This document shows positions 43,359 through 52,999 of a DNA stretch of 64,000 nt, one piece after another. Each line of letters starts with the position of its first letter. Positions within the stretch are counted from its first letter, which is position 1. The position numbers and the translations under genes are program-made. Source of the DNA: an uncultured Clostridia bacterium (GTDB lineage Bacteria; Bacillota; Clostridia; Monoglobales; Monoglobaceae); NCBI GenBank assembly GCA_910580105.1, contig CAJTWN010000003.1, positions 62,001 through 126,000 of the forward strand, in the 5' to 3' direction. The notes below the pieces were generated by a model. That model had not been told where the DNA came from. It ran no database searches and was given only the letters and a program-made list of their open reading frames with translations.

Positions 43359-45253
43359 TGTGCCTTAGCCTCCTTTTCCCGTTCAAAAATATCCTTTGCC
43401 ACATGAGCACAGGCAATTCCAAGGGCCAATACTGCCCAAAATATCATAAACACCCGGTAGTTATAGAAACAGTTATCAAACATCCCCTGTACCAGAAAAC
43501 CGCAGATACCGGCGCCAATCGCAACCATCATTGTAGCAATTGGGTGTCCTTTTCCCACATAACCATATCCGGTTGTCATCTTTTTCAGCGCCCAGGCCAG
43601 GATCAGCAAAAAGACCAGAATGCCCACCACACCCGATTCCACAGCAATCTGCAAAAAAAGATTATGAGAATGAGGCGCAACAATCGAATGATACGAATAA
43701 AAGGGATATACTTCCGCAAAAGCTTCGCTTCCCATCCCGATGCCGGATTTCCAGAAATCCTTCATCATGGCAAGGGTTCCCATCCAGATATAAACACGAT
43801 AAGACGTTGAGGAATCCTGTAAATCTCCGATACTCAGAAACCGGTTGGTAATACTTTCCGGCAGAACAGCGGGCAGAATAGGCAGTGCAATCAGCCCAAG
43901 CCCCCAAAGCTTTCCGGCAACAAAGGTGATAAAGATTGCCGCCGCAATCATGATTCCAATCCAGCATCCTCTTGAAAAGGTAAGAATTAACGCCAAAAAC
44001 AGGATTCCAGTAATTCCTAAATAGACCAGTTTTTGCAGTGGCTTTTTCTTAATCCAAAGAAGGCCCACACTTACCGGAAGCACCAGAAGAATATATTCAC
44101 CAAGCACATTGGGATTCCCCAAGGTAGAATAAATACGCATTTTAATATCGGTAAACATCTCTTCGTCAATCCATGCAGCTGCTGTATCCCAGCCAAAAAC
44201 ATACTGGGCAATTCCATACAGGCAGACCAGCAAACCGGATAAAACAAATACCATCAGCAGGTCTATCAGCTGTTTCTTAGTTTTGACAGTATTGATAATC
44301 AAAAAATACACCGACATAAATGCAAAGTATATCAGCCAAATCTGCATACTCTTTAGCGGCACAAATGAGGTAACAGCCGCCAGGAAATAGATGATCAGCA
44401 TTCCAATCATCAAAAATCCAATGCCGTCAAACTTCCATTTGAAATTCGGATTGGTAATTCCTCTGATAAGCAAAGAACCTAAACATAAAAGAATCAATCC
44501 AACCAAAGCCATGGTTGGAATCAGCGGCGCCGCAAACAGCGCAGCAAAAATTCCGATTTCTACCTTATAGAAAACTGCAAAAACAAAGGCAATACCAAAA
44601 AGCATCGGAACTCCCAGGATTGGAGAAATCAGCATGGAAACGCATCCGCAAAGAAGTCCGGAAATGGCGGCAACAATCAGCCGGCCTTTGGCCTTTGTCT
44701 TTCCGCAGTAATAAAAATCAAAGGAGAAGGTTGTCCCAAGACAATTTTCAACCAAACGTACAACGAGCGAATGCTTTAAATAGGACGTCAAATTGACATT
44801 AAACAGCGTCAGTACAATCCCAGCAGGGACAAGTAAAAGGGACATTATGTTCAACTCTGCGCCATGGAAGAAGCCCACCGCAAGATTGCCTATCCCAACG
44901 CCAACAACCGCCACACCCAAAAACCGAAGGTTGAGCGCCAGCAAATTGTGCAGGAATACATTGCAAAGATAGATAAAACCACTGTTTTCCAACAAGGCCG
45001 TCAGTCTTTCCCCAACCGTTCTCTGTAAAAATGCAAAAAAGGTAAAAGGCGCGTGCAACATCCTTCCAGAAAGGGATTGGGTTGCAGCCCCTTCTGTCAA
45101 ATGCTCTGTTCGGAAAAAGTTTGTTATCCGGCTCCGTTTCCAGGAACCACTAATCCCATCATATACTTTGCGAAGAATTTTATATACCGCACTATTTTTT
45201 ATAATATTCCAAATAAAAAGCCAAACCGCCTGAAAATATCCTGTTTGGTTCAC
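43355..45253 (-). CDS. O-antigen ligase/polymerase-like membrane protein
   Basis: The 632-residue protein has about twelve hydrophobic segments after an N-terminal soluble stretch of about 90 residues. The Wzy_C-type region has FSRGCWIGIMIAAA near residue 430 and APHSHNLFLQIAVESGVVG near 540, with the conserved His. Such proteins polymerise or ligate oligosaccharide units outside the membrane. In a Gram-positive context a polymer attached to the wall is likelier than O-antigen. It overlaps its neighbours by four bases at each end. Confidence 0.86.
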   Translation of the reverse strand: MNQTGYFQAVWLFIWNIIKNSAVYKILRKVYDGISGSWKRSRITNFFRTEHLTEGAATQSLSGRMLHAPFTFFAFLQRTVGERLTALLENSGFIYLCNVFLHNLLALNLRFLGVAVVGVGIGNLAVGFFHGAELNIMSLLLVPAGIVLTLFNVNLTSYLKHSLVVRLVENCLGTTFSFDFYYCGKTKAKGRLIVAAISGLLCGCVSMLISPILGVPMLFGIAFVFAVFYKVEIGIFAALFAAPLIPTMALVGLILLCLGSLLIRGITNPNFKWKFDGIGFLMIGMLIIYFLAAVTSFVPLKSMQIWLIYFAFMSVYFLIINTVKTKKQLIDLLMVFVLSGLLVCLYGIAQYVFGWDTAAAWIDEEMFTDIKMRIYSTLGNPNVLGEYILLVLPVSVGLLWIKKKPLQKLVYLGITGILFLALILTFSRGCWIGIMIAAAIFITFVAGKLWGLGLIALPILPAVLPESITNRFLSIGDLQDSSTSYRVYIWMGTLAMMKDFWKSGIGMGSEAFAEVYPFYSYHSIVAPHSHNLFLQIAVESGVVGILVFLLILAWALKKMTTGYGYVGKGHPIATMMVAIGAGICGFLVQGMFDNCFYNYRVFMIFWAVLALGIACAHVAKDIFEREKEAKAQ

Positions 45254-46848
45254 TTCTTCACCCGCTTTCTAAAAAATTTATCCAATGCCGTCTTCATCTC
45301 ATCTACTTTAAACAGCCATGCAAATCCCGCAAAAACAATTCCGGCCGGAACTGCGCACACCGCCAGCCGAATCAATGTCCATATCATCCCATCGCCAAAC
45401 GCAGCCGTCAGCGGATATAACCATTTTGCTGTCAGAAATGCCGCACCGCCGCAGAACAGGGTCTTCACCAAATTCCACAAAAAATGACTGTCAACCACAC
45501 CTTTCCGCCGCCGGTTAATCATTACAATCAACGAAGCCGCAATGGCAAGGGAACTGATGGCGCTTGCCAAAGCCAGACCTGCAACCCCCATCCGAAAGAC
45601 ACCTGCAAATAACGCCGCACATCCAAAGTTGACAAGCACGCCGAAAATTGACGTAAACATTGGCGTCTTTCCATCCTGGATTGCATAAAAACTCTTGTTT
45701 AATACTTCACAAACTGCATACCCCACCATCCCAAAGGAATAGTAAAAGAGGGCGGTTGCAGTTATCGACGTAGCCTCTGAAGTGAAGGCGCCCCGTTCAA
45801 ATACAACCCTGATAATCGGCTCGGACAACGCCAGGAACAATGCAGCAACCAGTGTGATAATGAAAATAATCCATCCCACCGACATACGGGTCATCTGTAC
45901 AAACCCCTGTTCGTCATCACCGGCACCCAGCCGGGACAATTTGGGGAAGATAAAATTGGTGATGGCATAGGCAAAAACCCCCACCATTATGATATAAATC
46001 TTATTTGCCCAGTTGAGTGCAGAAACAGCGCCATCTCCCAGGCCAGAGCCAAAGGACATGTTGATAACATTGCACAGCGGCTGTACCCAGGAACTAATCA
46101 ATACCGGAAGAGCAATAAGCGCCGCCTCTTTAATTCCGCTATCTTTCAGGTCAAACCGAAACCGGTAACCATATCCGAATTTCTTTAACCATGGAATTTG
46201 AATAAAAAGCTGCAGCGCCCAGGCTATCAGCATAGAAGCTGCCACACCGGTCAGCCCCAATTGATTCCCGAATATTATCAGATAGAGAATCATTACACCA
46301 TTGGAAACAACACTGATCAATGAAGGAATGGTAAATTCACCAAAGGATTGTAAAATTCCAACTGCGATATAGGCCACCGCTGTAAAGACAATGGACGGAA
46401 ATAGAATACGCAGCAACTGTGCCGTCTGTTCAATTTTACCGGGCACCTGTGCATAACCGGGAACCATCAGCCGTACCACCGGTTCTGCAAACAGAACACC
46501 CAAAAGCGCAGCAAGCATCGCAATACTTCCGACAATGGTTACGAAATTATTGGCAAAATCCATTGCCTGCGCCTTCCCCTCCTGCTGCAGCCGTTTATTA
46601 AATATAGGCACAAAGGTGGAAAGAATTGCAACGCCCAACACCATATCAAAAAAAAGGAGCGGAATCTGGGTGGCAGTATTAATCATATCAGACGCCATTC
46701 CCTGCCCATAAAGGTTTGCCACCAACATCTCCCGCAGCAAACCCATCAACTTTGCCAGCAGAATAATGACTGCCATCAGACCGATGGTCCGTACTGCACG
46801 GCCGCCGTTTTGCACACCCTCATTTTGTTTCATTTCCATATCATCCAA
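45250..46848 (-). CDS. murJ: MurJ/MviN family lipid flippase
   Basis: MurJ moves lipid-linked precursors (lipid II) across the membrane. The 532-residue protein has 14 predicted hydrophobic segments, with conserved GLLREMLVANLYG near residue 40 and LSEPIIRVVFERGAFTSEAT near 343. The operon with a polymerase and glycosyltransferase suggests it may flip a specialised polymer precursor rather than be the sole lipid II flippase; another MurJ could lie elsewhere. It is the first gene of the five-gene operon. Confidence 0.9.
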   Translation of the reverse strand: MDDMEMKQNEGVQNGGRAVRTIGLMAVIILLAKLMGLLREMLVANLYGQGMASDMINTATQIPLLFFDMVLGVAILSTFVPIFNKRLQQEGKAQAMDFANNFVTIVGSIAMLAALLGVLFAEPVVRLMVPGYAQVPGKIEQTAQLLRILFPSIVFTAVAYIAVGILQSFGEFTIPSLISVVSNGVMILYLIIFGNQLGLTGVAASMLIAWALQLFIQIPWLKKFGYGYRFRFDLKDSGIKEAALIALPVLISSWVQPLCNVINMSFGSGLGDGAVSALNWANKIYIIMVGVFAYAITNFIFPKLSRLGAGDDEQGFVQMTRMSVGWIIFIITLVAALFLALSEPIIRVVFERGAFTSEATSITATALFYYSFGMVGYAVCEVLNKSFYAIQDGKTPMFTSIFGVLVNFGCAALFAGVFRMGVAGLALASAISSLAIAASLIVMINRRRKGVVDSHFLWNLVKTLFCGGAAFLTAKWLYPLTAAFGDGMIWTLIRLAVCAVPAGIVFAGFAWLFKVDEMKTALDKFFRKRVKK

Positions 46849-47101
46849 CCTTTTTCTTTATACTTCTTTTTCTATTCCACAGTTCACCAAACAACTTTTC
46901 TATTCTATGATTTTCTTATTATATATGAATTCAAACAAAATGTAAATAGACAGGGCAAAAACTTAATTGTTTTTTAAGAATTTCTTTCCAATATTTCTCC
47001 TGTTACCGCCTTTCAATCTATTTTACATCAGCATGGCACGCAATGGCACTTTTCTCTTGTTACAATAAATCTGTAAACATAATAAAAAGGAGGAAAATCC
47101 A

Positions 47102-47995
47102 ATGCCAAATTTTACAATGTCTGTTCCGCCCAAACTGTCCGGCAATGCCGGCCAGGACCTCATAGCTCTGAAAGAGTGGGGAACTGCACTCGCCGATGAA
47201 CTCAGCTATTTGTTTTCTCATCTGGATGCCGGCAATGTAGCCGAAGCGGCTTCGGTCAAGGCGGAGAACATCAATACCAACAGCGCCAAAATTACCAACG
47301 CACAAATCGGTGAACTTACCGCCGATAAACTGGTGACCGGCAGCGTCGACACTTCAATCGTCACCATCCACGACAAAAGCGGAACTTTGACCATGACCGG
47401 ATCTGCCATGCAGATTGGTGATGGCCAGCAAGACCGTTTTATTGCCCGATTTGACAAAACAGACGGTACCTTTACCTTTGCCCTTATCAATGACGAAGGA
47501 GACCCCACCGTCTATATTGACGACGGCGGCAATGCTATTTTTACCGGCACAGTTGAAAGTTCCAATATATTTTCCACCCATATGATAGGAACATCAACTG
47601 AAGCCTACCAGCAAAAAGAGGGCGGCGTTTTTGCCGATATTAACCCCACGGGCATCAAAATCATGCAGGACAAAAATCATGTTCGCAATCAAAAGCTTGG
47701 CCTTGCCGTAGGAAATGACGGCACCGCCTATATCATCCTCGGCGCCGGAGATGGTACCGATGCAGTTACCATCAACGGCGTCACCTATACCAACGGAACC
47801 TTCAATATCCAAAAATTTAACAATGGCGCCTCCATGGGGATTGTCGGTTCCGCCCCTTTCATCTCTTTCTGGCAAAACAGCGGCAACATCAACATTGACG
47901 GCACAAAAGTCCTTATCAACGGAATGGATGTCGTCGAAGAAATCCGCGCGCTGAAAAATACCGGAAACACAGCGCTGTCACAGGAAGAATCATAA
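47102..47995 (+). CDS. Phage tail fibre-like structural protein
   Basis: The 297-residue protein starts MPNFTMSVPPKLSG. It has a coiled helical region with repeats such as INTNSAKITNAQIGELTADK (about 60-80), typical of phage or phage-like tail fibre and baseplate proteins, followed by Gly/Asn-rich beta repeats. The end has DVVEEIRALKNTG. There is no signal peptide. The site is AAGGAGG. It precedes the portal gene, an order not found in intact phages, where fibres come last. Confidence 0.6.
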   Translation: MPNFTMSVPPKLSGNAGQDLIALKEWGTALADELSYLFSHLDAGNVAEAASVKAENINTNSAKITNAQIGELTADKLVTGSVDTSIVTIHDKSGTLTMTGSAMQIGDGQQDRFIARFDKTDGTFTFALINDEGDPTVYIDDGGNAIFTGTVESSNIFSTHMIGTSTEAYQQKEGGVFADINPTGIKIMQDKNHVRNQKLGLAVGNDGTAYIILGAGDGTDAVTINGVTYTNGTFNIQKFNNGASMGIVGSAPFISFWQNSGNINIDGTKVLINGMDVVEEIRALKNTGNTALSQEES

Positions 47996-48000
47996 TTTTA

Positions 48001-48137
48001 AGGCTGTAAAAATCCGCTGCGCGGACGATCTGTTCAATCGCCAGCGTGCCGCAGACAACTTTTATTCCAATCAGCCGAGTGGACTATGCAGACCCACTAT
48101 GACCCGCCTGCAAATTTAAAAATAAAAGGAGCACATC
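48001..48137 (+). pseudogene. Possible decayed coding fragment before the portal gene
   Basis: The gap has two overlapping frames that read like broken protein: one gives DLFNRQRAADNFYSNQPS, another EWTMQTHYDPPANLK, with no in-frame start for either. A frameshift joining them would restore one ORF. This is weak evidence. A ribosome binding site for the portal gene (AAAAGGAG) ends the gap. Confidence 0.25.
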
Positions 48138-49793
48138 ATGCTGAATGAACGCTATTTAGGAAAAATCACCCCTGAATTTTTTGCAAAAATTCAGGACAGT
48201 TTCAAACTTTACAAAGAACATAAACAACCTTATAACCGCCGCATTATCGAAAACAACCGCTGGTTTAAATCCCGCTATGAAGATGATACCTATGATGAAA
48301 TGCCGCGGCCGACCACCCCCTATCTCTTCAATGCCATTGCCAACAAACACGCAGACATCATGGACAATTATCCGGAACCCAATATTCTGGAACGCAAGGA
48401 AAAAGACCGGCCGATTGCGGATACCCTGACAAAAATTCTTCCCCTGCAGCTGGATCTCTGTGACTTTAAACAGACCTACAGCCGGGCATGGTGGTATAAG
48501 TTGAAAAATGGGGCCGCCTGCTATGGTATATTTTTTAATCCGCTTAAAAATAATGGTATCGGCGATATAGACATCAAACGTATCGACCTTTTAAATCTCT
48601 TTTGGGAACCCGGAATCACCGATATTCAGGAGAGTAAATTTGTCTTTCTGACTGCACTTGTAGACAACGATTTGATGAAAGAAAAATATCCCCAGTATGC
48701 CGACCAATTCACCGGAAACGGCAATATGGAAATCCAAAGTTATGACGATGCCATGAACACCCTTCAGGCTGATCTTCTGCGTGAAAAGACCCTGGTAATT
48801 GACTGTTACTATAAGAAAAACAAAGACGGGCAGCAGACAGTTGAAATGTTGAAATATACCGATAACCTTATCTTAGACGCCTCGGAGGATAGGAGCAGTA
48901 CCGGCCTCTACGACCACGGCAAATATCCCTTTGTCTTTGACGTCATGTATCCCGATGAGGACAGTCCCGTGGGTTTCGGCCTGGTGGACGTCATCAAAAA
49001 TCCCCAGCTCTATATTGACCGGTTGGATGCTCTCATCAGTCAAAACGCCATGATTTCCGGTAAATCAAGATTTATGATACGGGATAACGGCGGCCTGAAC
49101 GAGTACGAGCTCACCGACATATCCAAGGATATTATCCATGTGGCTGGCGCTGTGTCCGATGAAAACATCCGGGAATTACAGACCAAGCCCCTGCATCCTT
49201 TCATTATCCAACACAGACAGAACAAAATTGCAGAACTGAAAGAGATTGCCGGAAACCGCGATTTCCAGCAGGGAGATACCCGTGGCGGCGTCACCGCATA
49301 TTCTGCCATTGCCGCACTGCAGCAGGCAGGGGAAAAACTATCCCGGGATATGATTAATGAAAGTTATACCGCTTATAAAGAAATCGTCTATTTCTGCATT
49401 GAACTTATCAAACAATTTTATGATACACCGCACACCTATCGCATCAGTGGTGAAGAAGGCGAGACAGAGTATATCAGCCTGACCCGGCGGGATTTCTTCA
49501 ACGGTACGTCAAACACCGATGTACGCCCCGCAGAATTTGATATTGCCGTCAGTGCAGAAAAGAACAACCCCTTCAGCCGCGCAACACAGAATCAAACCCT
49601 GCTTGACCTTTGGAAGATGGGCGTTTTTGCTCCGGAAGCCAAAGACAGCGCTAAAATTTTACTGGAATGTATTCATCTCGATGGCAAGGAAAAATTGCTT
49701 GAAGGGCTGGATAAGCTTATCCCCCCGGTGTCTGAAGAACAACAGCAAAAAAAGGAGCCGGAACTACCGGCCCCTGATTCTGAAATGGAATGA
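48138..49793 (+). CDS. Phage portal protein
   Basis: The portal forms the dodecameric ring at the capsid vertex through which DNA enters and leaves. The 551-residue ORF matches portal proteins in length and sequence layout: a helical N-terminal region with RPTTPYLFNAIANKHADIM near residue 55, a central clip region, and the long helix with RQNKIAELKEIAGNRDFQQG (about 355-375). The C-terminal end is Glu/Pro-rich. The frame is intact. It is separated from the terminase by an inverted repressor gene. Confidence 0.82.
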   Translation: MLNERYLGKITPEFFAKIQDSFKLYKEHKQPYNRRIIENNRWFKSRYEDDTYDEMPRPTTPYLFNAIANKHADIMDNYPEPNILERKEKDRPIADTLTKILPLQLDLCDFKQTYSRAWWYKLKNGAACYGIFFNPLKNNGIGDIDIKRIDLLNLFWEPGITDIQESKFVFLTALVDNDLMKEKYPQYADQFTGNGNMEIQSYDDAMNTLQADLLREKTLVIDCYYKKNKDGQQTVEMLKYTDNLILDASEDRSSTGLYDHGKYPFVFDVMYPDEDSPVGFGLVDVIKNPQLYIDRLDALISQNAMISGKSRFMIRDNGGLNEYELTDISKDIIHVAGAVSDENIRELQTKPLHPFIIQHRQNKIAELKEIAGNRDFQQGDTRGGVTAYSAIAALQQAGEKLSRDMINESYTAYKEIVYFCIELIKQFYDTPHTYRISGEEGETEYISLTRRDFFNGTSNTDVRPAEFDIAVSAEKNNPFSRATQNQTLLDLWKMGVFAPEAKDSAKILLECIHLDGKEKLLEGLDKLIPPVSEEQQQKKEPELPAPDSEME

Positions 49794-49870
49794 TTTATTC
49801 TGATTTTGCCGTAAGCTTTGACCGTTTAAATGGCTCGTTATATAATCCTCTGTCATTGGCAGTGCTTTAT

Positions 49871-50566
49871 TTATAACAAAACCTTTCCATAGGTAACCAG
49901 CTGATCATTATCCCCAACATAAATAGGACGATACTTTGCATTCAGTGAACGCAAAACCGGTTTCCCGTCCTCAATCCCCAGCCGCTTGCAGTACGCATCT
50001 CCATTGAGTACAAAGATGCCGATTTCGTTTTCTTCAACACTGGGCTGATATTTCACGAACACAATTTCTCCATCATGGATTTTGGGTTCCATGCTGTCGC
50101 CGGAGATGCGGATACCAATATCCGCCTCTTCGGGCGCCTCCAGCTCCATGATTTCTGCATCAATGTCATCAAGATAATTACCAAAGCCGGCAGTTGCCGG
50201 CTGAAGGAAAACACGGATACTGCGCAGACGGCGGCATGCACCTTCGATATTTGCATATTCAAAGGCAAGACAATTCTCTACCGCTGCCCGGCCTCTGTGC
50301 GAAAGCTGCCGAAGCTTACGCAAATGTTCGGTCTCGCCATTTGTAACCGCTGTTTTTTTACGATGTCCAAAAAAACCGAAAATATCTTCGATTCCATAGA
50401 TTTCACAAAGCTGCAAAAATACAATAATTCCCGGTTCTGCCACACCTGTTTCCCATGCGCTGAACGTCGACTGGCCAATTTTTAACCGCTGATAAACATC
50501 CTTCTGCGTCATTCCGGCCGCAATACGTGCCTGTTTTAGCCTACCGCTAATATATTGGTTTGCCAT
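49871..50566 (-). CDS. CI/LexA-like repressor with S24 peptidase domain
   Basis: The 231-residue protein has an N-terminal HTH-3 domain (residues about 5-60; GMTQKDVYQRLKIGQSTFSA) and a C-terminal S24 domain. The nucleophile Ser158 in GDSMEP and general-base Lys194 in AYCKRLG are present, and an Ala-Gly bond at 126-127 could be the self-cleavage site. It would repress lytic-type genes and be cleaved on SOS induction. The chosen ATG 50566 follows GAGGTG. It is divergent from the small gene at 50758. Confidence 0.87.
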   Translation of the reverse strand: MANQYISGRLKQARIAAGMTQKDVYQRLKIGQSTFSAWETGVAEPGIIVFLQLCEIYGIEDIFGFFGHRKKTAVTNGETEHLRKLRQLSHRGRAAVENCLAFEYANIEGACRRLRSIRVFLQPATAGFGNYLDDIDAEIMELEAPEEADIGIRISGDSMEPKIHDGEIVFVKYQPSVEENEIGIFVLNGDAYCKRLGIEDGKPVLRSLNAKYRPIYVGDNDQLVTYGKVLL

Positions 50567-50633
50567 TACCATCACCTCTATAATAATATACCATATCTTT
50601 TAGTATTAGGCAAGTATTTTAAACAAAAAAAAT

Positions 50634-50674
50634 GTTATATAACCTATTGACAAACGAATTATTTGTTATATAAT
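50634..50674 (+). promoter_or_regulatory. Promoter and operator-like palindromes of the phage remnant
   Basis: TTGACA (50647-50652) and TATAAT (50669-50674) are 16 bases apart. A perfect GTTATATAAC palindrome lies at 50634-50643 and a near copy, GTTATATAAT, overlaps the -10 box at 50665-50674. They flank the -35 region, as expected for the binding of the divergent repressor. Confidence 0.65.
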
Positions 50675-50757
50675 AAAAGCACATATCAGTATTTTCGTTT
50701 TCCGTAAACGAAACAGGTGCGTTTTACAAAAGAAAAAAGAAAGGAGATTTACCACTG

Positions 50758-50949
50758 ATGACGCATCCTGATATAGAAAAAATTGAAAAGCTCGGCTGTC
50801 TTAACCCAACGGACTACGCGGTCATCGGCGACTGCCGGTATTGCGGAAGTCCCCTTTATGACGATGGTTTTGAGCACACCAAAAGTATGGACGGACTCTT
50901 TTGCGATATAGACTGCTGTCACGAGTTCTATAGCATTGAGGCGTTCTGA
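50758..50949 (+). CDS. Small Cys-rich (zinc-finger-like) protein
   Basis: The 63-residue protein has a CRYCG pair near residue 26 and CDIDCC near residue 49, a layout that could bind one zinc. It starts ATG at 50758 after AAAGGAG. It is the first gene under the repressor-controlled promoter, like small early genes of temperate phages. I do not recognise a family. Confidence 0.65.
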   Translation: MTHPDIEKIEKLGCLNPTDYAVIGDCRYCGSPLYDDGFEHTKSMDGLFCDIDCCHEFYSIEAF

Positions 50950-51031
50950 GTACATTTCCTGCATAAACAGGAAATCCTTCCGATTAAAAAACAAATGGAA
51001 TAAAGCAAAAATTTTACAAAGGATGATGAAA

Positions 51032-51427
51032 ATGAAATTTAAAAACAAAGAACAAGTCAAACGCTGGTTCCGTTCTCTGCCGGTTCTGACACATGAACTA
51101 AAATTGAAAATTGACTTTTATACCGAACTTTCAGAGATAGTTGCAAAAATGCGTGATGAAAAAAGGAAAAAAGATTTGGCCTTTTATCTTGAACAAATCA
51201 ACATTCTGCGCGATCAACTCCTGCAGGCCTCCGAAGATGCCAACCAGCTGATGGCATGTCTGGATCCCGATGAACGATTGGTTATCACCGCAAAATATTT
51301 GCGCCGAATGTCCTGGGACTCGCTGGAATGTAAGCTATATTACAGCCGGCGTCAGGCATTCCGCATACAAGCACGGGCCTTTGAAAAGATGATCAACCAT
51401 GAAGTAAAGGAGCTGATTGCCGCATGA
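51032..51427 (+). CDS. Phage regulator, sigma-like (ArpU/DUF1492 type)
   Basis: The 131-residue protein has an N-terminal helical region and a C-terminal sigma-70 region-4-like part: LDPDERLVITAKYLRRMSWD, then SRRQAFRIQARAFEKM (about residues 80-120). This matches phage late-transcription activators of the ArpU/DUF1492 group. I chose the ATG at 51032 (MKFKNKEQ) behind AAAGGATG; the longer frame to 50936 overlaps the previous gene and lacks a site. Its stop overlaps the next start (ATGA). Confidence 0.65.
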   Translation: MKFKNKEQVKRWFRSLPVLTHELKLKIDFYTELSEIVAKMRDEKRKKDLAFYLEQINILRDQLLQASEDANQLMACLDPDERLVITAKYLRRMSWDSLECKLYYSRRQAFRIQARAFEKMINHEVKELIAA

Positions 51428-51591
51428 ACAAAAAAACTGAACTTGCCCTTAGCAAATTGAATGAACTTTTGACCTGCGGAAATGAACGCGTCGAACTCTC
51501 TGCAGCAAAAGAACTGTTATCCATGCTGGATGACGAAGAGGAAAAAACAGAAACAAAGGTCGAACTGGAAGTCACAGTAAAAATCATATAG
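51424..51591 (+). CDS. Small protein in terminase small-subunit position
   Basis: This 55-residue ORF is too short for standard lists. The sequence ALSKLNELLTCGNERVELSAAKELLSML is helical and resembles a fragment of short small-terminase-type proteins, followed by an acidic tail. It overlaps the upstream stop by four bases and ends seven bases before terL. The DNA-binding HTH of a full TerS is absent, so this may be a reduced or partial subunit. Confidence 0.5.
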   Translation: MNKKTELALSKLNELLTCGNERVELSAAKELLSMLDDEEEKTETKVELEVTVKII

Positions 51592-51598
51592 GCACATT

Positions 51599-52999
51599 AT
51601 GACAAAACATATATTAAATCTTGAAATCACCAAAACCCAAAAATCTTTTATGGATGCAGCCGCCTTTGAAGTACTCTTTGGCGGTGCAGCCGGCGGCGGA
51701 AAGTCCTATGGACAGCTTGTGGATGCTCTTTTGTTTGCCCTTCAGTATAAGGGCAGCAAACAGTTGATTCTCCGGCGCACATACCCCGAATTAGAACACT
51801 CACTTATCATGACTTCTCTGACCTTTTTCCCAACCTCTGTCTGTAAATACGCCGCAACTGCACATAAATGGACCTTTCTGAACGGATCTGTCATTGAATT
51901 CGGCCATTGTGCCGGCGAAAAGGATGTTCTGCGCTATCAGGGTGCCGAATACGATATTGTACGTTTCGATGAACTCACACATTTTACCGAAGAACAATAC
52001 ACTTATCTCATGTCACGTATCCGCGGCGTCAATGATTATCCCAAACAAATCAAATCCAGCACCAACCCCGGCGGCATCGGTCACAGCTGGGTCAAACGCC
52101 GATTTATTGACGGTTTTACTCCCAACCAGGTACACATTGATACAAAAACAAAAAACAGCCGGATTTTTATTCCTTCCTTTGTCAATGATAATGTATTTTT
52201 GATGCAGTCGGACAAAGACTATATCCATCGTCTTGAACAATTGCCGGAAGCAGAAAGAAAGGCACTCCTTTACGGAGAATGGGACATCTTTGACGGACAG
52301 GTTTTTTCGGAATGGCGAAACAATCCCGAAGGATATTTTACCAGGAAATACAGTCATGTCATTAAGCCTTTTGAAATTCCCAAAGAATGGCGGCGATTCC
52401 GCAGTTTTGACTTCGGTTATTCAAAACCTTTTGCTGTCTCCTGGTATGCAGTTGATTTTGACGGACGGGCTTATAACTACAGGGAGCTTTACGGCTGTAC
52501 CGGCCAGGCGGACACCGGTGTCCGCTGGACAGCCCAAAAAATTGCTGAACGTATCCGGGCACTCGAAAAAGAGGAAGAAGATGCCGGATGTAAAATTGTT
52601 GGTTATGCTGATCCGGCCATATGGAATGGTACAGGCTCTAACGAAGGCAGTATTGCAGAGATGATGGAACGCTGCGGCGTTTATTTTGAAAAGGGAAAGA
52701 ATGACCGCCTTGCCGGAAAAATGCAGGTGCACTACCGACTGTCTTTCGACGATGACGGATATCCGATGCTTTATGTTTTCGACCACTGCAAACACATGAT
52801 CCGTACCCTTCCGCAGCTGCGGTATGATGTAACCTATCCTGAAGATGTAGATACCCGGCAGGAAGACCATCTCTACGACAGCCTGAAATACTTTCTGATG
52901 TCTGACCCCATTGCTCCCAGACAGAATGTTCCCCCACCTAAAAAAACATATCATCCACTGGAAACTGCCAAAGACATCTCTCCGCGCTTCATCGTCTGA
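51599..52999 (+). CDS. Phage terminase large subunit
   Basis: TerL packages DNA into the prohead using ATPase and nuclease domains. The 466-residue protein has Walker A (FGGAAGGGKSYG, near residue 28) and Walker B (YDIVRFDELTHF, near 118), then the RNase H-like nuclease with acidic residues in FDFGYSKPFAV near 274, YADPAIWN near 342 and the DHLYDSLKYF near 420. All active-site positions seem intact. The C terminus is short and basic. Confidence 0.9.
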   Translation: MTKHILNLEITKTQKSFMDAAAFEVLFGGAAGGGKSYGQLVDALLFALQYKGSKQLILRRTYPELEHSLIMTSLTFFPTSVCKYAATAHKWTFLNGSVIEFGHCAGEKDVLRYQGAEYDIVRFDELTHFTEEQYTYLMSRIRGVNDYPKQIKSSTNPGGIGHSWVKRRFIDGFTPNQVHIDTKTKNSRIFIPSFVNDNVFLMQSDKDYIHRLEQLPEAERKALLYGEWDIFDGQVFSEWRNNPEGYFTRKYSHVIKPFEIPKEWRRFRSFDFGYSKPFAVSWYAVDFDGRAYNYRELYGCTGQADTGVRWTAQKIAERIRALEKEEEDAGCKIVGYADPAIWNGTGSNEGSIAEMMERCGVYFEKGKNDRLAGKMQVHYRLSFDDDGYPMLYVFDHCKHMIRTLPQLRYDVTYPEDVDTRQEDHLYDSLKYFLMSDPIAPRQNVPPPKKTYHPLETAKDISPRFIV

